A stretch of 64,000 nucleotides of DNA from Lysobacter changpingensis. Lineage in GTDB: Bacteria; Pseudomonadota; Gammaproteobacteria; Xanthomonadales; Xanthomonadaceae. The stretch spans positions 682,001 to 746,000 of the forward strand of contig NZ_JADWPE010000002.1 in the NCBI RefSeq assembly GCF_017308985.1, read 5' to 3'. Shown piece by piece: positions 39,065 through 50,169 of the stretch. The notes beneath the pieces are model-generated. The model did no database searches. It was given only the letters and a program-made list of their open reading frames with translations, and was not told the origin of the DNA. Position 1 is the stretch's first letter. The number at the start of each line of letters is the position of its first letter. A program made the position numbers and the translations under genes.

Positions 39065-39775
39065 TTGGATACGCCACGGCTCACCTACGCGAATTTCGAG
39101 AAACTGCCGGTCCCTAGGCCGGTGGATCGCCTGGACTATATTTCCGGGGCATGCCGGGGCAAGTCGGTGCTGGACATTGGTTGCCTTGATGAAACCGCGC
39201 TGGTCAAGCGCGATACGCAGCACTGGCTTCACGGTCGGATAGGAAAGGTGGCCGAGCGGGTCCTGGGCGTAGACAACTCGCCCAAGGTTCCGGACGAGGG
39301 TCTCGTCTCGGGATCGAACAGTCGCATCGTTCGGGGCGATGCAACGCTTCTGGATCTGCACGCCTTCGGCTTCGACCGAGTCGACGTCGTGGTCGCCGGC
39401 GAATTCATCGAGCACATCGAGCATCCGCTCGAGTTCCTGCGCCAGATGACGCGATCGTTCGCCGGCAGCGAGATGCTCCTCTCGACACCGAATGGAATGA
39501 GTCTTTCCAACACGATGATGGGCGTGCTCGGAAGAGAGGTCCAACACCCGGATCATCTTCACAACTTCACGTTCAAGACGCTCAACACCCTCTGCCTGCG
39601 AGCGGGCATTCCGGGTTGGCGGATCATTCCGTACCACTTCTATGCAACCGAGATGATCCTCGGATCGTCCGGCCTGAAACGCGCCGGAACGCGCCTGGCT
39701 GCCTCATGCGTCAGGGGCGTGGAGCGGTTCACCCCCCTGTTAAGCTTCGGCTATATCGTTCACGCACGACTCTAG
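39065..39775 (+). CDS. class I SAM-dependent methyltransferase
   Basis: The 236-residue protein has methyltransferase motif I as VLDIGCLDE (35-43), an acidic ribose-binding residue Asp70 in VLGVDNSP after a spacer of about 27 residues, and the post-motif block GEFIEHIEHPLEFLRQM (112-128). That spaced form is common in methyltransferases of glycan clusters. It could methylate a sugar of the putative glycan. TTG start with GAAGGA nine bases upstream; it begins 9 bases after the flippase-like gene. Confidence 0.78.
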   Translation: MDTPRLTYANFEKLPVPRPVDRLDYISGACRGKSVLDIGCLDETALVKRDTQHWLHGRIGKVAERVLGVDNSPKVPDEGLVSGSNSRIVRGDATLLDLHAFGFDRVDVVVAGEFIEHIEHPLEFLRQMTRSFAGSEMLLSTPNGMSLSNTMMGVLGREVQHPDHLHNFTFKTLNTLCLRAGIPGWRIIPYHFYATEMILGSSGLKRAGTRLAASCVRGVERFTPLLSFGYIVHARL

Positions 39776-39953
39776 CCGCGTCGGCTCCCGGCGGCTGCAG
39801 GGGGCGCGCTGGGAACGCGGCTCGGCTGTACTGGCGATCCCGCTGCTGTTTTTCACGGCCGAGACGTGATGCCGCTCTCAGGCCCGGCCCTTGAAACACC
39901 CCATTCTGGGCGACTTGGAGTACATTGCAGACGGGGAAAACAGAAGGTCAACC

Positions 39954-41678
39954 ATGTCCACGGTCGCCACGGCCAACCTGGTGGGGGTCACCGGTATTGC
40001 ACGACGCCTGGTTCTGGACGGCGCGCTCGAAGAGCACGCCGCCCGTGAGGCCATGCGCGCTGCCAGCGCTGAACGCAAACCGATTGCCGCCTACCTGACC
40101 GAAAAACGGCTGGTCACGCCCAAGGCGATGGCCGCGGCCAACTCGGTCGAATTCGGCATTCCGATCTTCGACGCCGCCGCGCTCGACCCTTCGCAGATGG
40201 CCGTGCGACTGGTCAGCGAGGAACTGCTGCGCAAGCATCACGTGCTGCCGCTGTTCAAGCGCGGCGGCAAGCTGTTCCTCGGCGTCGCGGACCCCACCAA
40301 CTCGCACGCGCTGGACGAAATCAAGTTCCACACGAACCTGACGATCGAGCCGATCCTGGTCGACCAGGACACGATCGTACGAAGCGTGGAGAAGGCCCTC
40401 GAACACACCGACGCGCTCGGCGATGCCGTGGGCGACGACGGCGAAGGTCTCGAAACGCTCGACGTCGGCAAGGACGACGATCTGTCCAGCGACAGCGGCG
40501 TTGACGCGAAAGGCGACGACACGCCTGTCGTCAAGTTCGTCAACAAGGTGCTGGTGGACGCGATCCGCCGGGGCGCATCGGACATCCATTTCGAGCCGTA
40601 CGAAACCGAATACCGCGTGCGCCTGCGCATCGACGGCATCCTCAAGACGGTGGCGAAAGTCCCGGTCAAGCTGCAGGCGCGCATCGCCGCGCGCCTGAAG
40701 GTGATGGCGCAGCTGGACATCGCCGAGAAGCGCGTGCCGCAGGACGGCCGCATCAAGCTCAACCTGTCCAAGACCAAGCAGATCGACTTCCGCGTCAGCA
40801 CGCTGCCGACGCTGTTCGGCGAGAAGGTCGTGCTGCGTGTGCTGGACGGCAGCGCCGCCAGGCTCGGCATCGACAAGCTGGGCTACGAGGACGACCAGAA
40901 GGACCTGTTCCTCGCGGCGATCCAGAAGCCCTACGGCATGGTGCTGGTCACCGGCCCCACCGGCTCCGGTAAAACCGTGTCGCTGTATACCGCGCTGAAC
41001 ATCCTCAACGACGACCAGCGCAACATCTCCACCGTCGAGGACCCGGTCGAAATCCGCGTGCCGGGCATCAACCAGGTGCAGATGAACGTCAAGCGCGGCA
41101 TGACTTTCGCCGCCGCGCTGCGCAGCTTCCTGCGCCAGGACCCGGACGTGATCATGGTCGGCGAAATCCGCGACCTCGAAACCGCCGAGATCGGCATCAA
41201 GGCCGCGCAGACGGGCCACATGGTGCTGTCCACCCTTCATACCAACGACGCGCCGCAGACCATCGCGCGTCTGATGAACATGGGCGTGGCGCCGTACAAC
41301 ATCACCTCGTCGGTGACGCTCGTGATCGCCCAGCGACTGGCGCGCCGCCTGCACGACTGCAAGCGCGAAGTCGAACTGCCCGGGCACGCGCTGCTGGCCG
41401 AAGGCTTCTCGCAAGAGGAAGTGGCCGCCGGCCTGAAGATCTACGAGCCTGTCGGTTGCCCCGACTGCACCGAGGGCTACAAGGGGCGCACCGGCATCTA
41501 CCAGGTGATGCCGATGTCCGAAGAGATCCAGGCCATCATCCTGGAAGGCGGCAACGCCATGCAGATCGCCGAAGCGGCGCAGAAGGCGGGCATCCGCGAC
41601 CTTCGCCAGTCCGCCCTGCTGAAAGTAAAGAACGGCGTCACCAGCCTCGCCGAAATCAACCGCGTTACCAAGGACTAA
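39954..41678 (+). CDS. pilB: type IV pilus extension ATPase PilB
   Basis: The 574-residue cytoplasmic hexameric ATPase drives pilus assembly. It has the N-terminal T2SSE domain (GIPIFDAAALDPSQMAVRLV), then the core with Walker A GPTGSGKT (334-341), the Asp box around 355-365, Walker B VIMVGEIRD (399-407) and the His box (420-430). The C-terminal metal motif retains only three cysteines (Cys469, Cys502, Cys505) of the usual four. ATG was chosen where homology begins; longer frames enter the intergenic spacer. pilC follows after 3 bases. Confidence 0.96.
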   Translation: MSTVATANLVGVTGIARRLVLDGALEEHAAREAMRAASAERKPIAAYLTEKRLVTPKAMAAANSVEFGIPIFDAAALDPSQMAVRLVSEELLRKHHVLPLFKRGGKLFLGVADPTNSHALDEIKFHTNLTIEPILVDQDTIVRSVEKALEHTDALGDAVGDDGEGLETLDVGKDDDLSSDSGVDAKGDDTPVVKFVNKVLVDAIRRGASDIHFEPYETEYRVRLRIDGILKTVAKVPVKLQARIAARLKVMAQLDIAEKRVPQDGRIKLNLSKTKQIDFRVSTLPTLFGEKVVLRVLDGSAARLGIDKLGYEDDQKDLFLAAIQKPYGMVLVTGPTGSGKTVSLYTALNILNDDQRNISTVEDPVEIRVPGINQVQMNVKRGMTFAAALRSFLRQDPDVIMVGEIRDLETAEIGIKAAQTGHMVLSTLHTNDAPQTIARLMNMGVAPYNITSSVTLVIAQRLARRLHDCKREVELPGHALLAEGFSQEEVAAGLKIYEPVGCPDCTEGYKGRTGIYQVMPMSEEIQAIILEGGNAMQIAEAAQKAGIRDLRQSALLKVKNGVTSLAEINRVTKD

Positions 41679-41681
41679 GCC

Positions 41682-42938
41682 ATGTCCGCTACCCGTACGA
41701 TCTCCAAGACGCAACAGAACGCGCGACGCGTCGAGGCCATGCCCATGTTCGTGTGGGAAGGCACGGACAAGCGTGGCGTGAAGATGAAGGGCGAGCAGCA
41801 GGCGAAGAACGCCAACTTCGTGCGTGCCGAGCTGCGCCGCCAGGGCATCACGCCCGGCGTGGTGAAGGTGAAACCGAAGCCGCTGTTCGGCGGCGCCGGA
41901 AAGCGCATCACTCCGCTCGATATCGCCGTCTTCAGCCGCCAGATCGCCACGATGATGAAGTCGGGCGTACCGATCGTCGGTGCGCTGGAGATCATCGGCA
42001 ACGGCCACAAGAATCCCAGGATGAAGCAGATGGTGAATGCCATCCGCTCGGACCTGGAGAACGGTTCGTCGCTCTATGAGTCACTGACCAAGCACCCGGT
42101 GCAGTTCGACGAGCTGTACCGCAACCTCGTCAAGGCGGGCGAGTCGGCGGGTGTGCTCGAGACCGTCCTCGACACTATCGCGACCTACAAGGAAAACCTG
42201 GAAGCACTGAAGGGCAAGATCAAGAAGGCGCTGTTCTATCCGGCCGCGGTGATCGCCGTGGCGATCCTGGTGAGCGCAATCCTGCTGATCTTCGTGGTGC
42301 CGCAGTTCAAGGAAGTATTCAGCAATTTCGGCGCCGACCTGCCTGCTTTCACGCTCATGATCATCGCCATGAGCGAGTTCATGATCAGCTACTGGTGGCT
42401 GATGCTGGTCAGCGTAATAGGCACTGGCGTAGCCTTCATCATGGCCAAGAACCGGTCATTGGCCTTCTCGCACTTCCTCGACCGCATGGTACTGAAGCTC
42501 CCCGTCATCGGCCAGGTGATGCACAACTCGGCCATCGCCCGTTTCGCCCGAACACTGGCAGTGACCTTCAAGGCGGGCGTGCCGCTGGTGGAGGCCCTTG
42601 ACACCGTTGCGGGCGCCACCGGCAACACCGTCTACGAGAAGGCGGTGAAGCGCATTCGCGACGACGTATCGGTGGGCTACCAGGTCAACCTCGCGATGAA
42701 GCAGGTGAACCTGTTCCCGCACATGGTGATCCAGATGACCGCGATCGGCGAAGAAGCCGGTGCGCTGGACTCAATGCTGTTCAAGGTGGCCGAGTTCTAC
42801 GAGCAGGAGGTCAACAACGCGGTGGATGCCCTGTCGAGCCTGATCGAGCCTATGATCATGGTGGTGCTGGGCGTGCTGATCGGCGGCATGGTGATCGGCA
42901 TGTACCTCCCCATCTTCAAGCTCGGTGCGGCCATCTAA
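41682..42938 (+). CDS. pilC: type IV pilus inner-membrane platform protein PilC
   Basis: The 418-residue polytopic protein has two GspF-type repeats: the first around FSRQIATMMKSGVPIVGALE and AGESAGVLETVLDTIATYKE, the second around FARTLAVTFKAGVPLVEALD and IGEEAGALDSMLFKVAEFYE. Three membrane helices lie near 212-236, 255-275 and 388-412. It organises pilin addition above PilB. The N-terminal 20 residues before MPMFVWEG are variable, so a later ATG at residue 20 or 22 is possible. It begins 3 bases after pilB. Confidence 0.95.
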   Translation: MSATRTISKTQQNARRVEAMPMFVWEGTDKRGVKMKGEQQAKNANFVRAELRRQGITPGVVKVKPKPLFGGAGKRITPLDIAVFSRQIATMMKSGVPIVGALEIIGNGHKNPRMKQMVNAIRSDLENGSSLYESLTKHPVQFDELYRNLVKAGESAGVLETVLDTIATYKENLEALKGKIKKALFYPAAVIAVAILVSAILLIFVVPQFKEVFSNFGADLPAFTLMIIAMSEFMISYWWLMLVSVIGTGVAFIMAKNRSLAFSHFLDRMVLKLPVIGQVMHNSAIARFARTLAVTFKAGVPLVEALDTVAGATGNTVYEKAVKRIRDDVSVGYQVNLAMKQVNLFPHMVIQMTAIGEEAGALDSMLFKVAEFYEQEVNNAVDALSSLIEPMIMVVLGVLIGGMVIGMYLPIFKLGAAI

Positions 42939-42956
42939 CCTCGAACCTGCTCCTTA

Positions 42957-43820
42957 ATGGCATTCCTCGATCAAAACCCCGCCATCGGTTTCCCGCTGGC
43001 GGCCGGACTCGGCCTGCTGGTCGGCAGTTTCCTCAACGTGGTCATCCTGCGGCTGCCCAAGCGGCTGGAATGGCAGTGGCGGCGCGACAGCCGCGAGGTG
43101 CTCGGCGAGCCCGACACCTACGATCCGCCGCCACCGGGGATCGTGGTCGAGCGCTCGCACTGTCCACACTGCAAGCACCAGCTGTCGTGGTACGAGAACA
43201 TCCCGGTGTTCAGCTACCTCGCGCTGCGCGGGAAGTGCCGCAACTGCAAGGCGCCGATCTCCCCGCAATACCCGGCCATCGAGCTGCTGACGATGCTGCT
43301 GGTGGTCGCGAGCGTGTGGCGCTTCGGCTTCGGCTGGCAGGGTTTCGGCGCGATCGTCTTCACCTGCTTCCTGATCGTGCTGTCCGGCATCGACCTGCGC
43401 ACGCAACTGCTGCCCGACCAGCTCACCCTGCCGCTGATGTGGCTGGGCCTGATCGCGGCATCGGACAACCTGTACTTCCCGGCCAAGCCGGCGTTGCTGG
43501 GCGCGGTGGCGGGCTACCTCAGCCTGTGGATCGTGTGGTGGCTGTTCAAGCAGCTCACCGGCAAGGAAGGCATGGGCCACGGCGACTTCAAGCTGCTGGC
43601 GGCCATCGGTGCCTGGACGGGGCTCAAGGGAATCCTGCCGACGATCCTGTTGTCGTCCGTCGTCGGCGCGATCGTCGGATCGGTCTGGCTGGCGATGAAG
43701 GGTCGCGACCGCGCGACGCCGATTCCGTTCGGCCCGTACCTCGCCATCGCCGGCTGGATCACCTTCTTCTGGGGCGACCAGCTGATCGGCTCGTACATGC
43801 AGATCGCCGGACTGAAATAG
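42957..43820 (+). CDS. pilD: prepilin peptidase / N-methyltransferase PilD
   Basis: The 287-residue inner-membrane aspartyl protease removes leaders of PilA and type II secretion pseudopilins and methylates the new N-terminus. The cytoplasmic zinc site has Cys69, Cys72, Cys94 and Cys97 (CPHCKHQLSWYENIPVFSYL). Active Asp residues are Asp146 in SGIDLRTQLLPD and Asp210 in GMGHGDFKLL. About eight helices follow. It starts 18 bases after pilC and completes the pilBCD operon; coaE is 55 bases on. Confidence 0.96.
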   Translation: MAFLDQNPAIGFPLAAGLGLLVGSFLNVVILRLPKRLEWQWRRDSREVLGEPDTYDPPPPGIVVERSHCPHCKHQLSWYENIPVFSYLALRGKCRNCKAPISPQYPAIELLTMLLVVASVWRFGFGWQGFGAIVFTCFLIVLSGIDLRTQLLPDQLTLPLMWLGLIAASDNLYFPAKPALLGAVAGYLSLWIVWWLFKQLTGKEGMGHGDFKLLAAIGAWTGLKGILPTILLSSVVGAIVGSVWLAMKGRDRATPIPFGPYLAIAGWITFFWGDQLIGSYMQIAGLK

Positions 43821-43875
43821 ACGGGCACCGCTCGCGCCGGTTTACCCTAGCCGCCCCGGAGCGGCGCGCAGGTCC

Positions 43876-44493
43876 ATGAGCGGATTCATCATCGGCGTTA
43901 CCGGAGGCGTGGCCTCCGGCAAGAGCGAAGTCACGCGCCGCTTCGAGGCGCTGGGCGTCGTCGTCGCGGACGCGGACGTCGCCGCCCGCGAAGCGGTGTC
44001 CCCGGGTTCGGAAGGACTGGCCGAGGTGGTCGCGGGCTTCGGCGCCGACGTGCTCGCGCCCGACGGCAGCCTGGATCGCGCCGCGATGCGCCGCCACGTC
44101 TTCGGCGACGCCGCCGCACGCCGCCGCCTGGAAGCCATCATCCATCCCCGCGTGCGCGCGAGCCTGCGCGAGACCTCCGCCGCGGCGCCTGGGCCGTACG
44201 CGGTCGCCGCGATCCCGCTGCTGGCCGAAGGCGGCGGTCGTGCCGCTTATCCGTGGCTCTCGCGCATCCTCGTCGTCGATGTGTCGGTCGACGTGCAGCG
44301 CGCGCGCGTCATGGCGCGCGACCGCGTCGATGCGGAACTGGCGCAGCGGATGATCGCCGCGCAGGCCACGCGTGACCAGCGGCTCGCGATCGCGGACGAC
44401 GTCATCGTGAATGACGGGCCGATCGAAGCACTCGCCGAGCATGTGGCGGCGCTGGATCGGCGTTACCGGTCGCTGGCTGCGGTCAGCGGATAG
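43876..44493 (+). CDS. coaE: dephospho-CoA kinase
   Basis: The 205-residue enzyme phosphorylates dephospho-CoA in the last step of CoA synthesis. P-loop TGGVASGKSEV at residues 9-19, the DADVAAREAV segment at 37-46 in the substrate site, and the lid region around RDRVDAELAQRMIAAQ are typical. The pilD-coaE pairing is common in gammaproteobacteria, probably through shared transcription. It ends 21 bases from the convergent Nudix gene. Confidence 0.95.
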   Translation: MSGFIIGVTGGVASGKSEVTRRFEALGVVVADADVAAREAVSPGSEGLAEVVAGFGADVLAPDGSLDRAAMRRHVFGDAAARRRLEAIIHPRVRASLRETSAAAPGPYAVAAIPLLAEGGGRAAYPWLSRILVVDVSVDVQRARVMARDRVDAELAQRMIAAQATRDQRLAIADDVIVNDGPIEALAEHVAALDRRYRSLAAVSG

Positions 44494-44514
44494 GATCCTG
44501 CGCCCCGCGCGCGC

Positions 44515-45510
44515 TCACGTCGAAGGCCACAAGCCCCGTATCGCCGCGATGCCCTGCGCGCCATGCGCACGGGCCTCCTCGACGTCGGCCGGGCCGAGGC
44601 CGCCGATGGCGTAGATCGGCAACGACACGCGTTCGCGCATCTGCGCGAAACCGTCCCAACCGATGCCTTCCACGCCCGGGTGGCTCGGCGTCGGCTTGAT
44701 CGTGCCGAGCAGCGCGAAGTCGCATCCCATCGCCTCGGCGGCGAGCAGGTCCTCGACGTCGTGACAGGAGGCGGCCAGCGGCAGCCCGTCCGGAATGGGC
44801 CGGCCGGACAGCGCATGCAACTGGCGCCCCGGCAGATGCAGGCCGATGCCGAACTCCACCGCGAGCGTGGCGTCGCCATTCACCAGCACGTCGGCCCCGG
44901 CCTGCCGGCAGGCGTGCGCCGCGCGTGCGACGAGCGAACGCCAGCGTCCGTCATCCAGGCCCGTCGCGCGCAGTTGCACGCGACGAACGCCGTTCGCCAA
45001 GGCCTGTTCGAGCTGCGCCAGCCACGCGATGTCGCCGCCATCGGGCATTGGCGTCACCAGATACGTCGGCGGTTGCAGCAGCGCCGCGACGACGGGCCGG
45101 TCGGCCGGCGGCATCGAATAGCTCGCCAGCTTCTGCGGCGGCACCCAGACCAGCGCCTGCCCTTCCAGCCCGCGCGCGTGGCCGCGCCATGCGGCGATGA
45201 CGCGCACGTCCAGGCGCAGGCGCTTGTCGGGATAACGCTGGGGGACATTGATCAGCGGCGCGCCGATGTCGACTTCGATGCCGAGCTCCTCGTGCAGCTC
45301 GCGCGCCAGCGCCGCTTCGGCGGATTCGCCGGGTTCGTGCTTGCCGCCGGGGAATTCCCACAGGCCCGCGAGGTCGCGGCCTTCGGTGCGCCGCGCGAGC
45401 AGCACGCGTCCGCGCGCATCGCGGATCACGCCCGCGACGACTTCGACATGACGCAACCCGGCGCCCGGCACGATGGCCGGCGGGGCGTCCTTCGAAGCGG
45501 TGATGCTCAT
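44515..45510 (-). CDS. Nudix hydrolase fused to a ThiE-like domain
   Basis: The 331-residue protein has an N-terminal MutT-type Nudix domain with the box GGKHEPGESAEAALARELHE extended by ELGI (residues 55-78), which is complete. A C-terminal TIM-barrel domain similar to thiamine phosphate synthase (about 155-331) has VRRVQLRATGLDDGRWR, GLHLPGRQLHAL and LPIYAIGGLGPADVEEA. The same fusion follows secA in pseudomonads. The Nudix part may clean up 8-oxo-dGTP (MutT role) or a toxic thiamine-like compound; the latter would explain the fusion, but this is inference. The ThiE-like domain looks divergent. Confidence 0.9.
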   Translation of the reverse strand: MSITASKDAPPAIVPGAGLRHVEVVAGVIRDARGRVLLARRTEGRDLAGLWEFPGGKHEPGESAEAALARELHEELGIEVDIGAPLINVPQRYPDKRLRLDVRVIAAWRGHARGLEGQALVWVPPQKLASYSMPPADRPVVAALLQPPTYLVTPMPDGGDIAWLAQLEQALANGVRRVQLRATGLDDGRWRSLVARAAHACRQAGADVLVNGDATLAVEFGIGLHLPGRQLHALSGRPIPDGLPLAASCHDVEDLLAAEAMGCDFALLGTIKPTPSHPGVEGIGWDGFAQMRERVSLPIYAIGGLGPADVEEARAHGAQGIAAIRGLWPST

Positions 45511-45543
45511 CCATTCACCGGAACGCGTCGCGCATTCCGGCTG

Positions 45544-45567
45544 CCCTCCCCCGCGCGCGGGAGAGGG
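45544..45567. repeat. GC-rich hairpin between secA and the Nudix gene
   Basis: CCCTC-CCCCGCG and CGCGGGAG-AGGG pair almost fully. It lies about 20 bases after the secA stop and resembles the palindrome at 1511-1533. No T-run, so it is more likely a member of that dispersed family than a terminator. Confidence 0.5.
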
Positions 45568-45585
45568 CCTGCGGAGTCGCTGCCG

Positions 45586-48315
<2,730 letters not shown>

Positions 48316-48624
48316 GGAGTGCGACTGGGTCCGTTGTAGCGGAACAGGGAAACCGGCGGCTGGACGCATCAGAGTCCGCGTCCGCCAGCGAGTTCCCCGA
48401 AGGAAGGCTCTGGCCGGCTCAAATGAAATCGGGGCGCCGCGCGCCCCGATCGTCTCGAGCCTGAACTGTGGCCACGCCGATTGTAGCGTGTGGGCGAGGG
48501 CGGGTGCTTGCAAGGCACCGCCTTGCACCGTCCGGGCGCCTGGAGCGTGTCGCGGAGGGCCCGGGATCCTCGTGAGGCGTCCGGTTGCCCCGAAGTCTCA
48601 CCCATCCCTCCCCTGACGCCTACT
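48316..48624. other. 309-bp gap between the M23 peptidase gene and secA
   Basis: No credible gene. It contains two perfect hairpins (48428-48450 and 48509-48527); the first looks like the terminator of the M23 gene. The last 100 bases before secA should hold its promoter, but I see no convincing -35/-10 pair. Confidence 0.6.
48415..48450 (-). terminator. probable terminator of the M23 peptidase gene
   Basis: On the minus strand ATCGGGGCGC and GCGCCCCGAT form a perfect 10-bp stem with a 3-base loop, followed by TTCATTTGAG. It lies about 175 bases after the M23 stop. A second hairpin (TGCAAGGC/GCCTTGCA, 48509-48527) precedes it. Confidence 0.55.
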
Positions 48625-49548
48625 TCAGCCCTTGATCTCCATCTTCAACGGCGACTGCTGGCTCAGGAACTTGCGGGGGTTCACGACCCGACCGTTCTCC
48701 CACACCTCGAAGTGCACGTGGGCGCCGGTCGAGCGGCCCGTGGAACCGGCCTTGGCGATTTCCTGCCCGGCGCGGACCAGCTCGCCGACCTTGCGGGTCA
48801 GGCGCGAATTGTGCGCGTAGCGTGTGACGTAGCCGTTGCCGTGATCCACTTCGATGACGTTGCCGTAGCCCGAGCGCACGCCCGAGTAGCTGACCACGCC
48901 GTCGGCCACCGCGAGCACCGGATCGCCGACGTTCGCCTTGAAATCGATGCCCTTGTGGTTGGCATGCCCGCCGCTGAAGGGGTCGGCGCGACCGCCGAAG
49001 CCGGAGGTGATGTAGCTGTTGGCGATCGGCTCGCGGCCCGGCACGGCGTTCATGTCGAGCTGGCGGTTGAACAGCAGCGATTCCAGCACGGACAGCTGCT
49101 CGCCCGACGCCTTGAACTGCGCGTCCAGCGTGGCCATGCCATCGTCCAGTTCGGACTTGGTCATGTCGCGCACGGGGCCGACACCACCGACGCCCACCGG
49201 CTTGTCGAAGTCGAACTCGCCGTCCTGGAGCTGGCCGATGCGGGTCAGGCGCTCGCCGAGGGCGTTGAGGCGGTTGGCCTCTGCCTGGAGCTCGCCCATG
49301 CGGGCGGCCAGGGCGTTGATTTCACGCTGGGCGTCGCGGCGGGTCGCTTCGATCAGCGCCTCCTGCCGGTCGGCCTTGCTGCGCAGGACGGCGTTGTCGG
49401 CCAGGCCGATGCCCGCGCCGAGCGCGGTGCCGGTGCCCAGCAGCAGCGCCATCGCCAGCGCGGGACGCTGCGCGCCCCAGTGGCCGGCGCGATGCAGCCA
49501 ATGCGAGAGCTGCACGCGCGATTTGTTTAGGATGGTCGAATAAGTCAT
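48625..49548 (-). CDS. M23 family metallopeptidase
   Basis: The 307-residue protein has one N-terminal membrane helix (about 29-50), a periplasmic coiled coil (about 57-105) and a C-terminal LytM/M23 domain with intact zinc residues: His198 and Asp202 in HKGIDF, and His277/His279 in HVHF. It should be an active peptidoglycan endopeptidase, or it may activate amidases; intact ligands favour the former. It sits between lpxC/dcw and secA, fitting a cell-wall role. Its start codon overlaps that of dciA on the opposite strand. Confidence 0.92.
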   Translation of the reverse strand: MTYSTILNKSRVQLSHWLHRAGHWGAQRPALAMALLLGTGTALGAGIGLADNAVLRSKADRQEALIEATRRDAQREINALAARMGELQAEANRLNALGERLTRIGQLQDGEFDFDKPVGVGGVGPVRDMTKSELDDGMATLDAQFKASGEQLSVLESLLFNRQLDMNAVPGREPIANSYITSGFGGRADPFSGGHANHKGIDFKANVGDPVLAVADGVVSYSGVRSGYGNVIEVDHGNGYVTRYAHNSRLTRKVGELVRAGQEIAKAGSTGRSTGAHVHFEVWENGRVVNPRKFLSQQSPLKMEIKG

Positions 49549-50005
49549 GTCCAGTTCTGATTCCAAGCCCAGGCCCCGCAAAGGCGGCCCCTCGACTCCA
49601 CGCGCCGCGCTGGATGCGCTGCTCGCCGAGCCCGCTGGCGGTCCCGTACGACGTGCCATTTGGCTCGACGAACTGGACCAACGGTTTCGCCCGCTCCTCC
49701 CACCGTCGCTGGCCGCGCATGCGCGACTGGCCAACTACGAGCGGGGTGGCCGGCTCGTGTTTGTCGTCGATGCCCCGGTATGGCGGGCCAAGATGCGGCT
49801 CGCTGCCCCTGAACTGCTCGACGCGGCCCGTTCCATCGGGCTGGATGCGGCTGAACTCATCGTCAAAACGACAACGCCGGTGACTGCCTCCCCGCAATCG
49901 GACCGGAAAGCCAAACCCATCTCCGCCACTGCACTGCAGGCTCTGCAGGCAGCGCTGGATTCCCTGAAAGACCCGGATACTTCCGGCTCCCGGGATCCGA
50001 CCTGA
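49547..50005 (+). CDS. dciA: DciA family (DUF721) helicase-loader-like protein
   Basis: The 152-residue protein carries the DUF721 domain around residues 20-105 (LDELDQRFRPLLPPSLAAHA, then LVFVVDAPVWRAKMRLAAPEL). A tail rich in Thr, Pro, Lys and Asp follows. DciA loads the replicative helicase DnaB in bacteria that lack DnaC/DnaI, which is the rule outside enterobacteria. The ATG shares two bases with the M23 start on the other strand. It is the only plus-strand gene from 44.5 kb to the right edge. Confidence 0.85.
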   Translation: MSSSDSKPRPRKGGPSTPRAALDALLAEPAGGPVRRAIWLDELDQRFRPLLPPSLAAHARLANYERGGRLVFVVDAPVWRAKMRLAAPELLDAARSIGLDAAELIVKTTTPVTASPQSDRKAKPISATALQALQAALDSLKDPDTSGSRDPT

Positions 50006-50125
50006 GATTTCTTCGCATCGGCTGAGGTGTCGCCATTGCGTCGATACGCCAGGGTCCGGGGCATGCTAAAGGGCTAACCCCTTGAATTTGTTAAGAGGTT
50101 AGAAACCTTTCGGAAATATTTGGTT

Positions 50126-50169
50126 AAAAAAAGGTTAAGGCGTCACGTGAAGTTCACGTCTGTGACGCC
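50126..50169 (-). terminator. probable terminator of lpxC
   Basis: On the minus strand, nested complementary arms GGCGTCAC/GTGACGCC (50139-50146/50162-50169) and GTGAA/TTCAC form an imperfect hairpin starting about 55 bases after the lpxC stop. It is followed by CCTTAACC and a run of seven T. The whole dciA-lpxC gap (50006-50224) is strikingly AT-rich for this genome. Confidence 0.55.

Noticed and set aside
34600-39800. Island as a recent mobile element
   Set aside because: No integrase, transposase, direct repeats or tRNA edge could be seen; the slightly different composition is only suggestive of transfer.
39917-39934. Sigma54-like promoter before pilB (TTGGAG...TTGC)
   Set aside because: Only 8 bases separate the GG and GC dinucleotides instead of 10, so the spacing is wrong.
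39776-39953. Small gene between the methyltransferase gene and pilB
   Set aside because: No frame here has a plausible start, ribosome site and composition; it is best seen as the pilB leader/promoter region.
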